From: Terrimonas sp.
GTDB lineage: Bacteria; Bacteroidota; Bacteroidia; Chitinophagales; Chitinophagaceae
DNA: 64,000 nucleotides
Assembly (NCBI RefSeq): GCF_003075435.1
Contig: NZ_QCZJ01000027.1
Coordinates: forward strand, 1-64,000
Direction of reading: 5' to 3'
Shown: one piece after another, positions 35,468 to 44,974 of the stretch
How positions within the stretch are numbered: position 1 is the stretch's first letter
Layout of the letters: the number at the start of each line of letters is the position of its first letter
Translations under genes and position numbers: made by a program
Notes under the pieces: model-generated
What the model was told of the DNA's origin: nothing
The model's database searches: none
The model's input: only the letters and a program-made list of their open reading frames with translations

Positions 35468-37414
35468 ATGGCAAGCGAAAAACAAACGAAAGTAAAAGAA
35501 CGAATAGGCCACACCAGGGAGATCCCTGAAGCGGAAAGAGTGGCTATTATAGAAGAATCATCACGGACGGTGGGCCGCTCGGTATTTTTTTCTGTGGTGA
35601 TCATGGTCATCTCCTTTGCACCCATTCTTTTCCTGACCGGCCAGGAACGGAAACTGTTTGCACCGCTGGTGCTTACCAAAACGTTTTCCCTGATTGGTGC
35701 GGCCATTCTTGCCATAACGGTTGCGCCGATGTTAACGCGCACTTTGATGAAATGCCGCTTAGTGCCGGAAAGTAGAAATCCCGTATCCAATTTCTTTATT
35801 CTCCTTTATCAGCCGCTGGCAAGATGGTGTTTGAAATGGCGCAAAACAGTCCTGGCCATGTGTTTCGTACTCATTGCAGGAAGCGTACCCCTGGTTATAA
35901 ACCTCGGTACAGAGTTTATGCCACCGCTGGATGAAGGCTCTTTGTTATTAATGCCCGTTACATTACCGGATGTATCCAATTCAGAGGCTAAACGCATCAC
36001 CCAGTTACAGGACAAGATCATCAAAGACTTCCCGGAAGTGGATAATGTACTTGGTAAAGCCGGACGCGCCTATACTGCCACAGACAATGCGCCCATCAGC
36101 ATGATCGAAACGATCATCGTGCTGAAGCCAAAAAGTCAATGGCGCAGTGGGATGACCAAAGAGAAACTGATCAAGGAAATGAATGAAAAAGTGCAGATAC
36201 CAGGTGTTGTTGTCGGCTGGACACAACCGATCATCAATCGCATCAATATGTTATCCACCGGTATCCGGACAGATGTGGGCGTTAAAATCTATGGAAGTAA
36301 CCTTGACAGCATTTATAATATCAGCCGCAAGGTAGAAGCGTCCCTCAAAGGAATTGAGGGTTTGGAAGATCTGTATGTTGAGCAACTCACCGGGGGCAAA
36401 TATCTTGATATTAAGATCAGGAGGAAGGATGCTGCCCGTTATGGATTGAATATTGACGACGTGAACATGGTTATTGAAAGTGCGTTGGGCGGCATGATCC
36501 TCACCACCACCGTTGAAGGCCGGGAAAGGTTCAGTGTAAACCTGAGACTGGCGCAGGAATACCGCAATGATATTGACGAGATCAAACGCATTCCCATCCA
36601 AACGATGAAGTACGGGGTATTGCCACTTTCTTCCGTGGCGGATGTAAAAGTATCGGAAGGGCCTCCGATGATCAATTCTGAAAATGCCATGCTCAGGGGC
36701 ACAGTGCTTTTCAATGTGCGGGGAAGGGATATGGGTAGCGTGGTAAACGATGCCAAAAAAAGGATAGAAGAAACCTTCAAACAACTTCCCCAGGGTTACT
36801 ATATAGACTGGAGCGGCCAGTATGAGAACCAGGTAAGAGCAGAGCAGCGGTTAAAGGTAATCATACCGATTGTGATGCTGATCATCGCCTTCATTCTCTA
36901 CGTCACCTTTAATTCATTCAAGGCAGTGGCGATTGTGTTTATCAGCGTGCCGGTGGCGCTGATGGGCGGTGTATATTCCCTGTACTACTATAATGTCAAT
37001 TTCTCGGTGGCTGTAGCAGTGGGTTTTATAGCATTGTTCGGTGTTGCCGTGGAAACCGGCGTACTGATGATCGCCTATCTGAATGACTCCATCAAAAAGC
37101 TTGTAGCAGCTAAAGGGAACGGCCCTGAAAACATCAGCGACGATGATCTGAAAGAAACTTTCCTGCTGGGTGCTACCCAACGTGTGCGGCCACTGCTCAT
37201 GACCGTATTAGCCAATATACTTGGCCTGATACCCGTAATGACCGCTACAGGAACCGGTAGTGATGTGATGAAGCCAATTGCGATTCCCTTTGTATTCGGC
37301 CTGATCACCTCCACGCTGTTTGTCCTGATTGTACTGCCGGTAATCTATAATCTTTTAAAAGAATGGGAACTGAAAAAGCATGGCAAACTGGTGGTGCTTG
37401 AAATCAAAGACTAA
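35468..37414 (+). CDS. RND heavy-metal efflux pump, C-terminal half, cluster 1
   Basis: 648 residues that continue a CusA-type pump from the cytoplasmic loop after helix 4: GRSVFFSVVIMVISFAPILFLTGQE is helix 5, and the second periplasmic domain and helices 7-12 follow. Of the three Cu/Ag-binding methionines of E. coli CusA, the first (INMLSTGIRTDVG) and third (GPPMINSEN) have counterparts, while the second position reads RYGLN, so it is Leu. It starts 6 bp after the stop of the first half. Confidence 0.9.
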   Translation: MASEKQTKVKERIGHTREIPEAERVAIIEESSRTVGRSVFFSVVIMVISFAPILFLTGQERKLFAPLVLTKTFSLIGAAILAITVAPMLTRTLMKCRLVPESRNPVSNFFILLYQPLARWCLKWRKTVLAMCFVLIAGSVPLVINLGTEFMPPLDEGSLLLMPVTLPDVSNSEAKRITQLQDKIIKDFPEVDNVLGKAGRAYTATDNAPISMIETIIVLKPKSQWRSGMTKEKLIKEMNEKVQIPGVVVGWTQPIINRINMLSTGIRTDVGVKIYGSNLDSIYNISRKVEASLKGIEGLEDLYVEQLTGGKYLDIKIRRKDAARYGLNIDDVNMVIESALGGMILTTTVEGRERFSVNLRLAQEYRNDIDEIKRIPIQTMKYGVLPLSSVADVKVSEGPPMINSENAMLRGTVLFNVRGRDMGSVVNDAKKRIEETFKQLPQGYYIDWSGQYENQVRAEQRLKVIIPIVMLIIAFILYVTFNSFKAVAIVFISVPVALMGGVYSLYYYNVNFSVAVAVGFIALFGVAVETGVLMIAYLNDSIKKLVAAKGNGPENISDDDLKETFLLGATQRVRPLLMTVLANILGLIPVMTATGTGSDVMKPIAIPFVFGLITSTLFVLIVLPVIYNLLKEWELKKHGKLVVLEIKD

Positions 37415-37425
37415 AACCCGGATTC

Positions 37426-38685
37426 ATGAAAAGTAATAAGCTATATACAATCTTCCTGCTGCTGATCGCTTCTGTAAATGTTGCGGCACAAGACAGCGTG
37501 AAGCTGAGCATGCAGGAAGTTTTTACCGCTATAGACAAATCCTATCCACAGCTTCAGTATTACGACGCTAAAATAGCTTCCATTCGTTCGCTGGTTGACG
37601 GTGCAAAAGCATGGATGCCTCCCACCGTGTCACTGGCCTTTGACCGGTTCCCTTACCGGCTTTCCCTGATAAAGGAAATGATGCCCGATAACCAGGCGGG
37701 TATGATGGTGTCCGTGCAACAGATGATCCCCAACGCTGCCAAATTAAATGCAAAAAAAGATTACCTCGGTTCCCTGGAAAATGTACAGCGCAATGACGCT
37801 GAGTGGCAGCGAAACACCCTGCATTTTACCGCAAGGCTTTATTATTACCGCCGGTTTATTGCCGAAAACAAACTAAGGACCATTCAACAATACCGCGACC
37901 TGCTCAAAATACTGATCCAAACAGCAAAGGATAAATACACCTATAACCAGTCTGACCTGCCGGCAATATTCAAGGGGGAAGCCGCGCTGAGCGAACTGGA
38001 AAACATGGAAACGATGAGCCTGGCACAGATCGCGGAAAGCAACATCGGCCTTAATACCCTGATGAGCCGTGACGTGAATGCCCCGTTTGCCATTGACACG
38101 CTCTTGCTGCCTGTTGACTACCGGGCAGATTACCTGATGGTCAATGATACCTCAGCACTTTTGAGAAACGACATTCTTTCTATGGAGAGCCGCATCAGTT
38201 CTATGAAATTCAATCAGAAATGGGCCGCTACCGGTTCCCGGCCCGACTTCGGTGTGCAAATATCACACGGGCAGATGTTCGGCATGCCTAACCAGTTCTC
38301 CATCATGGGAATGATGACCATTCCCATAGTGCCCTGGTCATCGAAGATGTACAAGTCCGATGTACGGTCTATGGAGTTTGAGATTGATGCCATGCGGCAA
38401 GAAAAATCAACCATGCAGCTCATGGCCACACAAATGGTAAGGGAAAAGATCACCATGTTGATCTATGAGACGAGGCAGTTGGATAACTATGATAAAAATG
38501 TAGTGCCTTCCTACAAAAAGAACCTGGAAAGTAACCTATTGGCCTATCGCCAGAACACAGGTAACTTCTTTGTACTGCTGGATGCATGGAACATGCTGCT
38601 CATGAAGGAACTTGAACGTACCGATAAATTGGGACAGGTGTTTACGATACAATCTGAATACGAATATCAACGGGAAATAAAATAG
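37426..38685 (+). CDS. TolC-family outer-membrane channel, cluster 1
   Basis: 419 residues with a signal peptide (cut near VAAQ) and the long helices of CusC/CzcC-type channels. AWMPPTVSLAFDRFPY and IMGMMTIPIVPWSSKMYKS are shared with the paralogue at 56154. It would join the inner-membrane pump to the outside. The mature protein is Met-rich, as in copper and silver channels. It starts 11 bp after the pump gene stop. Confidence 0.88.
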   Translation: MKSNKLYTIFLLLIASVNVAAQDSVKLSMQEVFTAIDKSYPQLQYYDAKIASIRSLVDGAKAWMPPTVSLAFDRFPYRLSLIKEMMPDNQAGMMVSVQQMIPNAAKLNAKKDYLGSLENVQRNDAEWQRNTLHFTARLYYYRRFIAENKLRTIQQYRDLLKILIQTAKDKYTYNQSDLPAIFKGEAALSELENMETMSLAQIAESNIGLNTLMSRDVNAPFAIDTLLLPVDYRADYLMVNDTSALLRNDILSMESRISSMKFNQKWAATGSRPDFGVQISHGQMFGMPNQFSIMGMMTIPIVPWSSKMYKSDVRSMEFEIDAMRQEKSTMQLMATQMVREKITMLIYETRQLDNYDKNVVPSYKKNLESNLLAYRQNTGNFFVLLDAWNMLLMKELERTDKLGQVFTIQSEYEYQREIK

Positions 38686-38686
38686 C

Positions 38687-40042
38687 ATGTGTAATCATAA
38701 TCAACATACCAGCTTCAGCGGGCACAAAAGCCGGGTATATTTTATATGCATCGCGTTTGCTTTTGTGTTGCTTGCCTGCAACAATCGCAGCGCAGATCAC
38801 GGTGCCCATTCCGGCGGCACAGCAGATCATGCCACCATGAAGGACAGCAGCGGCATGAAAATGAGCGGGGTAAAGGATAGCAGCAACGCCCATGCTGCGC
38901 ATGGCAGTATGGCCGGTATGGATATGCCCGGTGAACAGGCGTCCACTGATACGATAGCGGATGAAACGTACTGGAATACACTGCCGACCAACCGAACCGT
39001 GATCTCTACCCAACAGGCAATCGAACCGCTTGACCAACCGGCGAATTTTACGGTTCACGGTAACGGGTATATTGACTTTGACTACAGGCGCAACCGGAAA
39101 GTACCCGTTCGCGTTGGCGGCAGGATTGAAAGGCTGTATGTAAAATACAATTACCAGTATGTGCGCAAAGGCGAAAAGATACTGGAACTCTACAGCCCCG
39201 ACATAAGCACCTATATCGAAGAATTGCTTTACCTGCAAAAGTCTTCCGGCGACAGTATCCTCGCGGGCAGGGCCAGGCAAAAGCTCTTATTGCTCGGGCT
39301 TACCTCCAGCCAGGTAAAACAGATTGAAAAATCAGGGGAAGCGCCTTATACCATAGCCATTTACAGCCCTTTTGAAGGATTTGTGCTTTTTGACCCATCG
39401 GCACCGTCAGCTATGGCCGGAGGCGCAGGTAATGACGCAGGAATGGGTGGTGGAATGGCTGGCAGTACTGGTTCATCGGCGGTAAGTCCGGCTACGCGGT
39501 TAAGCGATAACAGCATTCGCGAAGGGATGTACGTGAGTAAAGACCAGACCCTTTTTTGGATCAATGATTTCAGGGAAGCCTGGGGCATAGTGGCATTTAC
39601 CAAAGAGAATGAAAAGTATATCCGCAAAGGCCAACCGCTGTCCGTTACCAGTGAGCTGATGCCGGAAAAGACCTTTACAACCCCTGTTCAATTCCTGGAG
39701 CTGGTGTATCAGCGCGGGCAAAAATTCAGCCAGGCAAGGGTGTATTTACCCAATACTTCGGGGATACTTAAACAAAATTCCCTGATCACAGCCACGGCAT
39801 CCGTAACGGCCAGTTCCCTTACGGTTCCGGCAGGCAGTGTCTTTTATCTTGGAAAGGTAGCCATTGTGTGGGTGCGGGCCGGTGTCACAAAGGACGGAAG
39901 CAACATCTTCCAGTCAAGGGTGGTACGGATCGGTCACCGGGACCACGAACGGGTCGAAATACTGCAAGGACTGCAAAAAGGAGAATGGATAGCCAGGGAT
40001 GCTGCTTACCTCGCAGACGGGGAGACAATTATCAAATATTAA
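38687..40042 (+). CDS. RND periplasmic adaptor, lipoprotein (CusB-type), cluster 1, first
   Basis: 451 residues. A membrane segment with lipobox VLLAC precedes a His/Met-rich stretch (HGAHSGGTADHATMKDSSGM), then the membrane-fusion core GGRIERLYVKYNYQYVRKGE and the C-terminal barrel QGLQKGEWIARDAAY. A Gly/Met-rich insert (GGAGNDAGMGGGMAG) lies in the hairpin region. It would bridge pump and channel and may deliver metal from the periplasm. A second adaptor follows 10 bp later. Confidence 0.88.
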   Translation: MCNHNQHTSFSGHKSRVYFICIAFAFVLLACNNRSADHGAHSGGTADHATMKDSSGMKMSGVKDSSNAHAAHGSMAGMDMPGEQASTDTIADETYWNTLPTNRTVISTQQAIEPLDQPANFTVHGNGYIDFDYRRNRKVPVRVGGRIERLYVKYNYQYVRKGEKILELYSPDISTYIEELLYLQKSSGDSILAGRARQKLLLLGLTSSQVKQIEKSGEAPYTIAIYSPFEGFVLFDPSAPSAMAGGAGNDAGMGGGMAGSTGSSAVSPATRLSDNSIREGMYVSKDQTLFWINDFREAWGIVAFTKENEKYIRKGQPLSVTSELMPEKTFTTPVQFLELVYQRGQKFSQARVYLPNTSGILKQNSLITATASVTASSLTVPAGSVFYLGKVAIVWVRAGVTKDGSNIFQSRVVRIGHRDHERVEILQGLQKGEWIARDAAYLADGETIIKY

Positions 40043-40052
40043 TGCTGTAGGT

Positions 40053-41183
40053 ATGAACAAGAAAATATGGATGATCATTACTGCGCTACCGCTCATTGTT
40101 TCCATTGCTTCATGCACCGGAAAGGATGGGGATGCACAAAAGCCGGAACATAGCCAACATGGCGCGGACGGGCCGGCGCCGGAACAAATGGAGATGGTGA
40201 CGCTTTCAAAACGGGACGAACAGTATGCCAACATTGCGGTGGACACGGTGAAGAGGCAGGCTATTTCGGAATATACCACCCTGGTAGGCGCTACCAGCAT
40301 TGACGAACGTAATGTAAGTGTTGTCACATCACGCATCAGGGGAAGGCTGGAAAAATTATTTGTCCGCAATCCGCAGGAAAACATCAGCAAGGGCATGCCC
40401 TTATATGCCATCTACAGTGAAGAGTTATTGTCTGATGAAAATGAATTGCTCAATGTACTGCGGCAGGAGGTGCAACTCGCCGATATGAAGCAGGTAATGG
40501 CGCAACTGGTGGAAGCGGCGAGAAAAAAATTACTATTGTGGGGATTATCGAGGGATCAAATCACACAGATCGAACAAAGCGGCGAAGCCTCCCCTTTGAT
40601 TACCATCCATAGCCCTGTCGGGGGCACGCTGGTTGACCTTTCTGTAAGCGAGGGTCAGTATGTAGAGATCGGAACCCCGCTTTTCCGGTTGGCAGACCTG
40701 TCACAATTATGGATCGAAGCCCAGATGTACACGGGTGAACTCAGGTGGTTAACGGAACAGCCCATCATTACTGCGGATTTTGATGCTTATCCCAACCAGG
40801 TATTTTCCGTTACGCCGGTGTTCGATAATCCTTCCGTGGAACCAGATCAAAAGATCAGCCTTGTAAGATTTCTGATCGGTAACAAAAGCGCTTCGCTAAA
40901 GCCGGGTATGATGGCATACGTCAACATTAAACGGAATCAAAAATATACGATGGTCATTCCCAAGTCGTCCATCCTGGTCGGCAACATGGTAACGGCATGG
41001 GTGAAAAAAGGCGATGGCATGTATGAAAACCGGGTCATTCAATTAGGCATTCAGAATAAAAAGGAAGTGGAGGTGACCGGTGGCCTCAAGGAGGGCGAAC
41101 TGGTGGTAACCAGTGGCGCTTACCTGTTAAACAGCGCATTGGTGCTGAAGAAGGGCACCGGCATGGAGGGAATGAAGATGTAA
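40053..41183 (+). CDS. RND periplasmic adaptor, lipoprotein, cluster 1, second
   Basis: 376 residues from the ATG giving MNKKIWMIITALPLIV, a lipoprotein signal with lipobox IASC. The core has RIRGRLEKLFVRNPQENISKG, YVEIGTPLFRLADLSQLWIE and GGLKEGELVVTSGAYLLNS, as in CusB/CzcB. Two adaptors per pump also occur in cluster 2, so they may form a mixed ring. The His-rich N-terminus (PEHSQHGADG) could bind metal. Confidence 0.88.
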   Translation: MNKKIWMIITALPLIVSIASCTGKDGDAQKPEHSQHGADGPAPEQMEMVTLSKRDEQYANIAVDTVKRQAISEYTTLVGATSIDERNVSVVTSRIRGRLEKLFVRNPQENISKGMPLYAIYSEELLSDENELLNVLRQEVQLADMKQVMAQLVEAARKKLLLWGLSRDQITQIEQSGEASPLITIHSPVGGTLVDLSVSEGQYVEIGTPLFRLADLSQLWIEAQMYTGELRWLTEQPIITADFDAYPNQVFSVTPVFDNPSVEPDQKISLVRFLIGNKSASLKPGMMAYVNIKRNQKYTMVIPKSSILVGNMVTAWVKKGDGMYENRVIQLGIQNKKEVEVTGGLKEGELVVTSGAYLLNSALVLKKGTGMEGMKM

Positions 41184-41333
41184 CAGCGTCTCCAAAGCGC
41201 CAACAACAAAAAGAAAATGTTGCGCTGGACTTCATTGCCAAAGAAAACTTGAGACAGACAGGTGCGGATAATTTGTAAACAGTCACTAAAACCGAGCACG
41301 TCAGTAATACTGCTTTGACTTAATAAATAAGAT

Positions 41334-44033
41334 ATGTTACTACAAGAATTTAATAAAGTGAGCAAACCCTGGTCAGTTGACCGCTCAACCATCCTGGATG
41401 AACTGGATACCACGCAGGAAGCCGGGCTTACTGCGGCGGAAGCCGAACGCAGGCTTTCCATTGCAGGATATAACAGGATTGAATCGGGGAAAAAAGTAAG
41501 CCCGCTCATGATCCTGGTCAACCAGTTTATCAGCCCGTTTGTGCTGTTGTTGGCCATTGCTGCAGGGCTGTCGTTTTTCTTCCAGGAATGGCTCGATGGG
41601 ATTGCCATCATCGCCGTGATCGTGATCAATGCCGTCATCGGATTTTTGATGGAGTTTCAGGCAGAACGCTCAATGGAAGCCTTAAAAAAACTAACCACCG
41701 TACCGGCCCGCGTGCTGCGAGATGGGACACTTGGTGCAATATCTTCCGAGGAGCTGGTACCGGGTGATATTCTATTTGTGGAAGGCGGAGACATGGTTAC
41801 AGCAGATGCCAGGCTGATCAGTTCGGCTCAGTTACAATCGGATGAATCCGCACTTACCGGCGAGTCCTTGCCGGTGGAAAAACAGACCGGCCAATTGCTG
41901 GAAACAGTTCCCCTGGCCGAACGGGACAATATGTTGTACAAAGGCACTTTTGTAACAAAAGGAAATGGTTTTGCCGTTGTGGTGCGCACCGGCATGGCCA
42001 CCGAGTTGGGAACCGTTGCCCGCATGGTGCAACAGGCGCAGCAATCGGCTACACCGCTTGAAAAGAAAATACAGAAGCTCAGTAAGAACCTGCTATGGAT
42101 CACTGTGGGGCTTTTGGTTGCCATATTTACTGCCGGGATATTAAACGGGAAGGATTTTGTACAGATGCTCGAAACATCCATTGCACTTGCCGTTGCCGCA
42201 ATTCCTGAAGGGCTGCCCATCGTTTCCACGTTAGCGCTGGCATTCGGCATGTTACGGATGGCCAGGCACCAGGTCATCGTAAAGAAGCTGTCATCGGTGG
42301 AAACCCTGGGTGGTACCAACGTGATCTGCACCGATAAAACCGGGACACTTACACAGAACAAAATTGAAGCGGCCTACATTGAATTTAAGGAGGGCGGCTC
42401 CCGCATAGAAGTGGACGTTGCAGGCTGTGTGATACGCTTTAAGGATAATGATCAGTTGCCCCATTACCCGGCCTATGGGCATTTGCATCGGATTGCTGCC
42501 CTGTGTAACACCGCAACGTATCAGTATGATGCTACCTCGGCCAAAGAATCAGGTGACCCGCTGGAAGTGGGACTACTCAAAATGGTCTATTGTTCACCCG
42601 TTAAACCGGATGAATACCAGCGGGCTTTTTCAAAAATAAATGAAGTGCCTTTTTCTTCCGATACGAAGGTCATGGCTACCCTTCACCACAAAGACAGTGA
42701 CTATTATGTAGCCGCAAAAGGAGCAGTGGAAGAACTATTATCCTGCTGTTCATCCGTACTGGAAGGAAGTGATGTTGTTGCACTGACTGAAGAAAGAAAA
42801 ACAACATGGCTATCCAATGCTGAAAAGCACGCGCAATCCGGGTTAAGAATGCTTGCTTTTGCTTTTAGAAGCGCTGATACGGAAGAAGAAGATTTCTTGC
42901 ATCATCTTACATTGGTAGGCGTGGTCGGCTTTTTAGATCCGCCCCGCCCCGAGGTACGTGCAGCCATTCAGGAATGCAGATCAGCAGGCATAAAAGTAGT
43001 GATGATCACCGGAGACCACCCGGCCACCGCTAAGAACATTGCCATGCAATTGGGGCTGGCAGAAGAAAGCGATGAGGTAGTTCACGGAAACAGCATGAAG
43101 CCCTACGATCAACTGACGCCGGAGGACAAGCAAAAGTGGCTGCAATCCCCCGTATTTGCGCGTGTATCTCCGGAACACAAGCTGGACCTGGTGACCCTGT
43201 TCCAGGCAAATAAAATGGTCGTAGGGATGACCGGCGACGGCGTGAATGACGCTCCGGCCCTGAAGAAAGCAGATATCGGTATTGCAATGGGACAAAGGGG
43301 TACGCAGGTAGCGCAGGAAGTAGCAGATATGGTCCTGAAAGATGATGCCTTCTCATCCATCGTCCTGGCCATCAAACAGGGACGGGTAATTTTCGATAAT
43401 ATCAGGAAATTTGTGATCTACCTGCTTTCCTGCAATCTCAGTGAACTGCTGATCATTGCCACTGCATCCATTCTGAATTTGCATTTTCAGCTTTTTCCGC
43501 TCCAGATACTTTTCATCAATCTTGTAACAGATGTATTGCCGGCGCTTGCCCTGGGTGTCACCGAAGCGCCTGCGCATATCATGCAGCGAAAACCTTATTC
43601 GGCCGGTACGCTGATCATTGATAAAAAAAGATGGACAGCCATTTTTGCCTATTCTACGGTGATCTCCATTACCACCATCGGTGCGGTACTTACCAGTCAC
43701 GAGTGGCTGCACAAGCAGGAAGGTTGGAACGGTGAGCTGTGTAACAATATGCTTTTCTATACCCTTATTTTTTCGCAGATACTCCACGTCTTTAATATGT
43801 CATTTGAAAAGGGCGTTGCATTTTATAAATCAGAAGTGTTCCGCAACAGGTATGTATGGTATGCAGTGCTGGGATGTATAGTTATAGCGTTGCTCTCTTA
43901 CTTCGTTGTTCCTTTAAGAAAAGTCCTTGAAGTTTCAATTTACGGATGGCAGGATTGGTCAATCGTCATTGTGTTCTCCTTTCTTTCACTCATTATCAAC
44001 CAGGCTTTAAAAAGAAGCCGCTGGATTATATGA
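41334..44033 (+). CDS. P-type cation ATPase (P2/Ca2+-ATPase-like)
   Basis: 899 residues. It shows LTGESLPVEK (actuator), helix 4 with IPEGLP (as in calcium and PMR1-type pumps, not the CPC of copper pumps), ICTDKTGTLTQNK (phosphorylated Asp near 334), MITGDHPATAKN and MTGDGVNDAPALKKADIGIAMG. It lacks an HMA domain. The ion cannot be set from sequence; Ca, Mn or a monovalent ion are possible. It stands 150 bp after the efflux genes and just before the nucleotide-linked cassette. Confidence 0.88.
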   Translation: MLLQEFNKVSKPWSVDRSTILDELDTTQEAGLTAAEAERRLSIAGYNRIESGKKVSPLMILVNQFISPFVLLLAIAAGLSFFFQEWLDGIAIIAVIVINAVIGFLMEFQAERSMEALKKLTTVPARVLRDGTLGAISSEELVPGDILFVEGGDMVTADARLISSAQLQSDESALTGESLPVEKQTGQLLETVPLAERDNMLYKGTFVTKGNGFAVVVRTGMATELGTVARMVQQAQQSATPLEKKIQKLSKNLLWITVGLLVAIFTAGILNGKDFVQMLETSIALAVAAIPEGLPIVSTLALAFGMLRMARHQVIVKKLSSVETLGGTNVICTDKTGTLTQNKIEAAYIEFKEGGSRIEVDVAGCVIRFKDNDQLPHYPAYGHLHRIAALCNTATYQYDATSAKESGDPLEVGLLKMVYCSPVKPDEYQRAFSKINEVPFSSDTKVMATLHHKDSDYYVAAKGAVEELLSCCSSVLEGSDVVALTEERKTTWLSNAEKHAQSGLRMLAFAFRSADTEEEDFLHHLTLVGVVGFLDPPRPEVRAAIQECRSAGIKVVMITGDHPATAKNIAMQLGLAEESDEVVHGNSMKPYDQLTPEDKQKWLQSPVFARVSPEHKLDLVTLFQANKMVVGMTGDGVNDAPALKKADIGIAMGQRGTQVAQEVADMVLKDDAFSSIVLAIKQGRVIFDNIRKFVIYLLSCNLSELLIIATASILNLHFQLFPLQILFINLVTDVLPALALGVTEAPAHIMQRKPYSAGTLIIDKKRWTAIFAYSTVISITTIGAVLTSHEWLHKQEGWNGELCNNMLFYTLIFSQILHVFNMSFEKGVAFYKSEVFRNRYVWYAVLGCIVIALLSYFVVPLRKVLEVSIYGWQDWSIVIVFSFLSLIINQALKRSRWII

Positions 44034-44094
44034 GCTGTGAACGGATAACAGGTTGTAAGCAACCTTAAAGACAACAGCAAAAACTCAATAGCAC

Positions 44095-44964
44095 ATGCGG
44101 GATAACAACAGAAATATAAATGTTACAAAGGCATCGGGTATCAGGGTGCCCTTCAATAAGAACAAATTGAAACAGTCGCTGCTCCGCTCAGGAGCCAGCG
44201 GCCAGCAGGCTGAGGGTATTGCCAATGAAATTGTGAACAGGCTGGTAGATAATATGTCTACTAAGGAAATCTACAGGAAAGCTTTCCGGTTATTGAAAGA
44301 CAGGTCGCGTCCAATGGCTGCAAGGTATAAACTGAAGCGTGCGCTGATGGAATTGGGACCTTCGGGTTTCCCCTTTGAGCAGTTTGTAGCTGAATTACTG
44401 ACATACAAAGGGTATAAAACTGAAGTTGGCGTAACCATACAGGGGCATTGTGTGAAGCACGAAATAGATGTTATAGCTGAAAAGGATGACCAGCACTTTA
44501 TGATCGAGTGCAAGTTTCATAATCAACAGGGTTATATATGCGATGTCAAGATTCCCCTGTACATACAAGCCCGGTTCCTGGATGTGGAGCGCCAATGGAA
44601 ACAGATCGACGGGCATGACAAGAAGATCCATCAGGGCTGGGTGGTTACCAACACGCGTTTCTCAGACGATGCCGCCCAGTATGGCAGGTGTATGAAAATG
44701 AACCTGGTCAGTTGGGATTATCCTAAAAATAACGGCATAAAAGACTGGATCAACCTGTCTGGTCTCCATCCCATAACAAGTCTTACCACGCTCACCGGAA
44801 AGGAAAAGCAAGCGCTGCTCAACAGGAAGATTGTTTTATGCAAGGCCCTGCACCATGGTGAGGGTATTTTGGAAAGCATCGGCGTAAGACCTCCCAAGTT
44901 GCAAAAGGTGTTGGAAGAATGTGCTGCACTATGTCAAGCGCTTGAAAAATCATATAGATACTAA
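44095..44964 (+). CDS. ATP-cone domain fused to an Mrr-like nuclease
   Basis: 289 residues. The first 90 residues form an ATP-cone (VTKASGIRVPFNKNKLKQSL, then STKEIYRKAFRLL), a nucleotide-sensing module known from ribonucleotide reductase and NrdR. Residues 100-190 hold a restriction-endonuclease core: FEQFVAELLTYKGYKT, HEIDVIAE and MIECKFH (D, then ExK). ATP or dATP could therefore control the nuclease; that is inference. It lies 10 bp before the beta-CASP hydrolase gene and probably shares its transcript. Confidence 0.82.
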   Translation: MRDNNRNINVTKASGIRVPFNKNKLKQSLLRSGASGQQAEGIANEIVNRLVDNMSTKEIYRKAFRLLKDRSRPMAARYKLKRALMELGPSGFPFEQFVAELLTYKGYKTEVGVTIQGHCVKHEIDVIAEKDDQHFMIECKFHNQQGYICDVKIPLYIQARFLDVERQWKQIDGHDKKIHQGWVVTNTRFSDDAAQYGRCMKMNLVSWDYPKNNGIKDWINLSGLHPITSLTTLTGKEKQALLNRKIVLCKALHHGEGILESIGVRPPKLQKVLEECAALCQALEKSYRY

Positions 44965-44974
44965 TACAACAGAT

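Noticed and set aside
36251-36784. 177-codon minus-strand ORF inside the RND pump
   Set aside because: Antisense shadow of a conserved pump domain.
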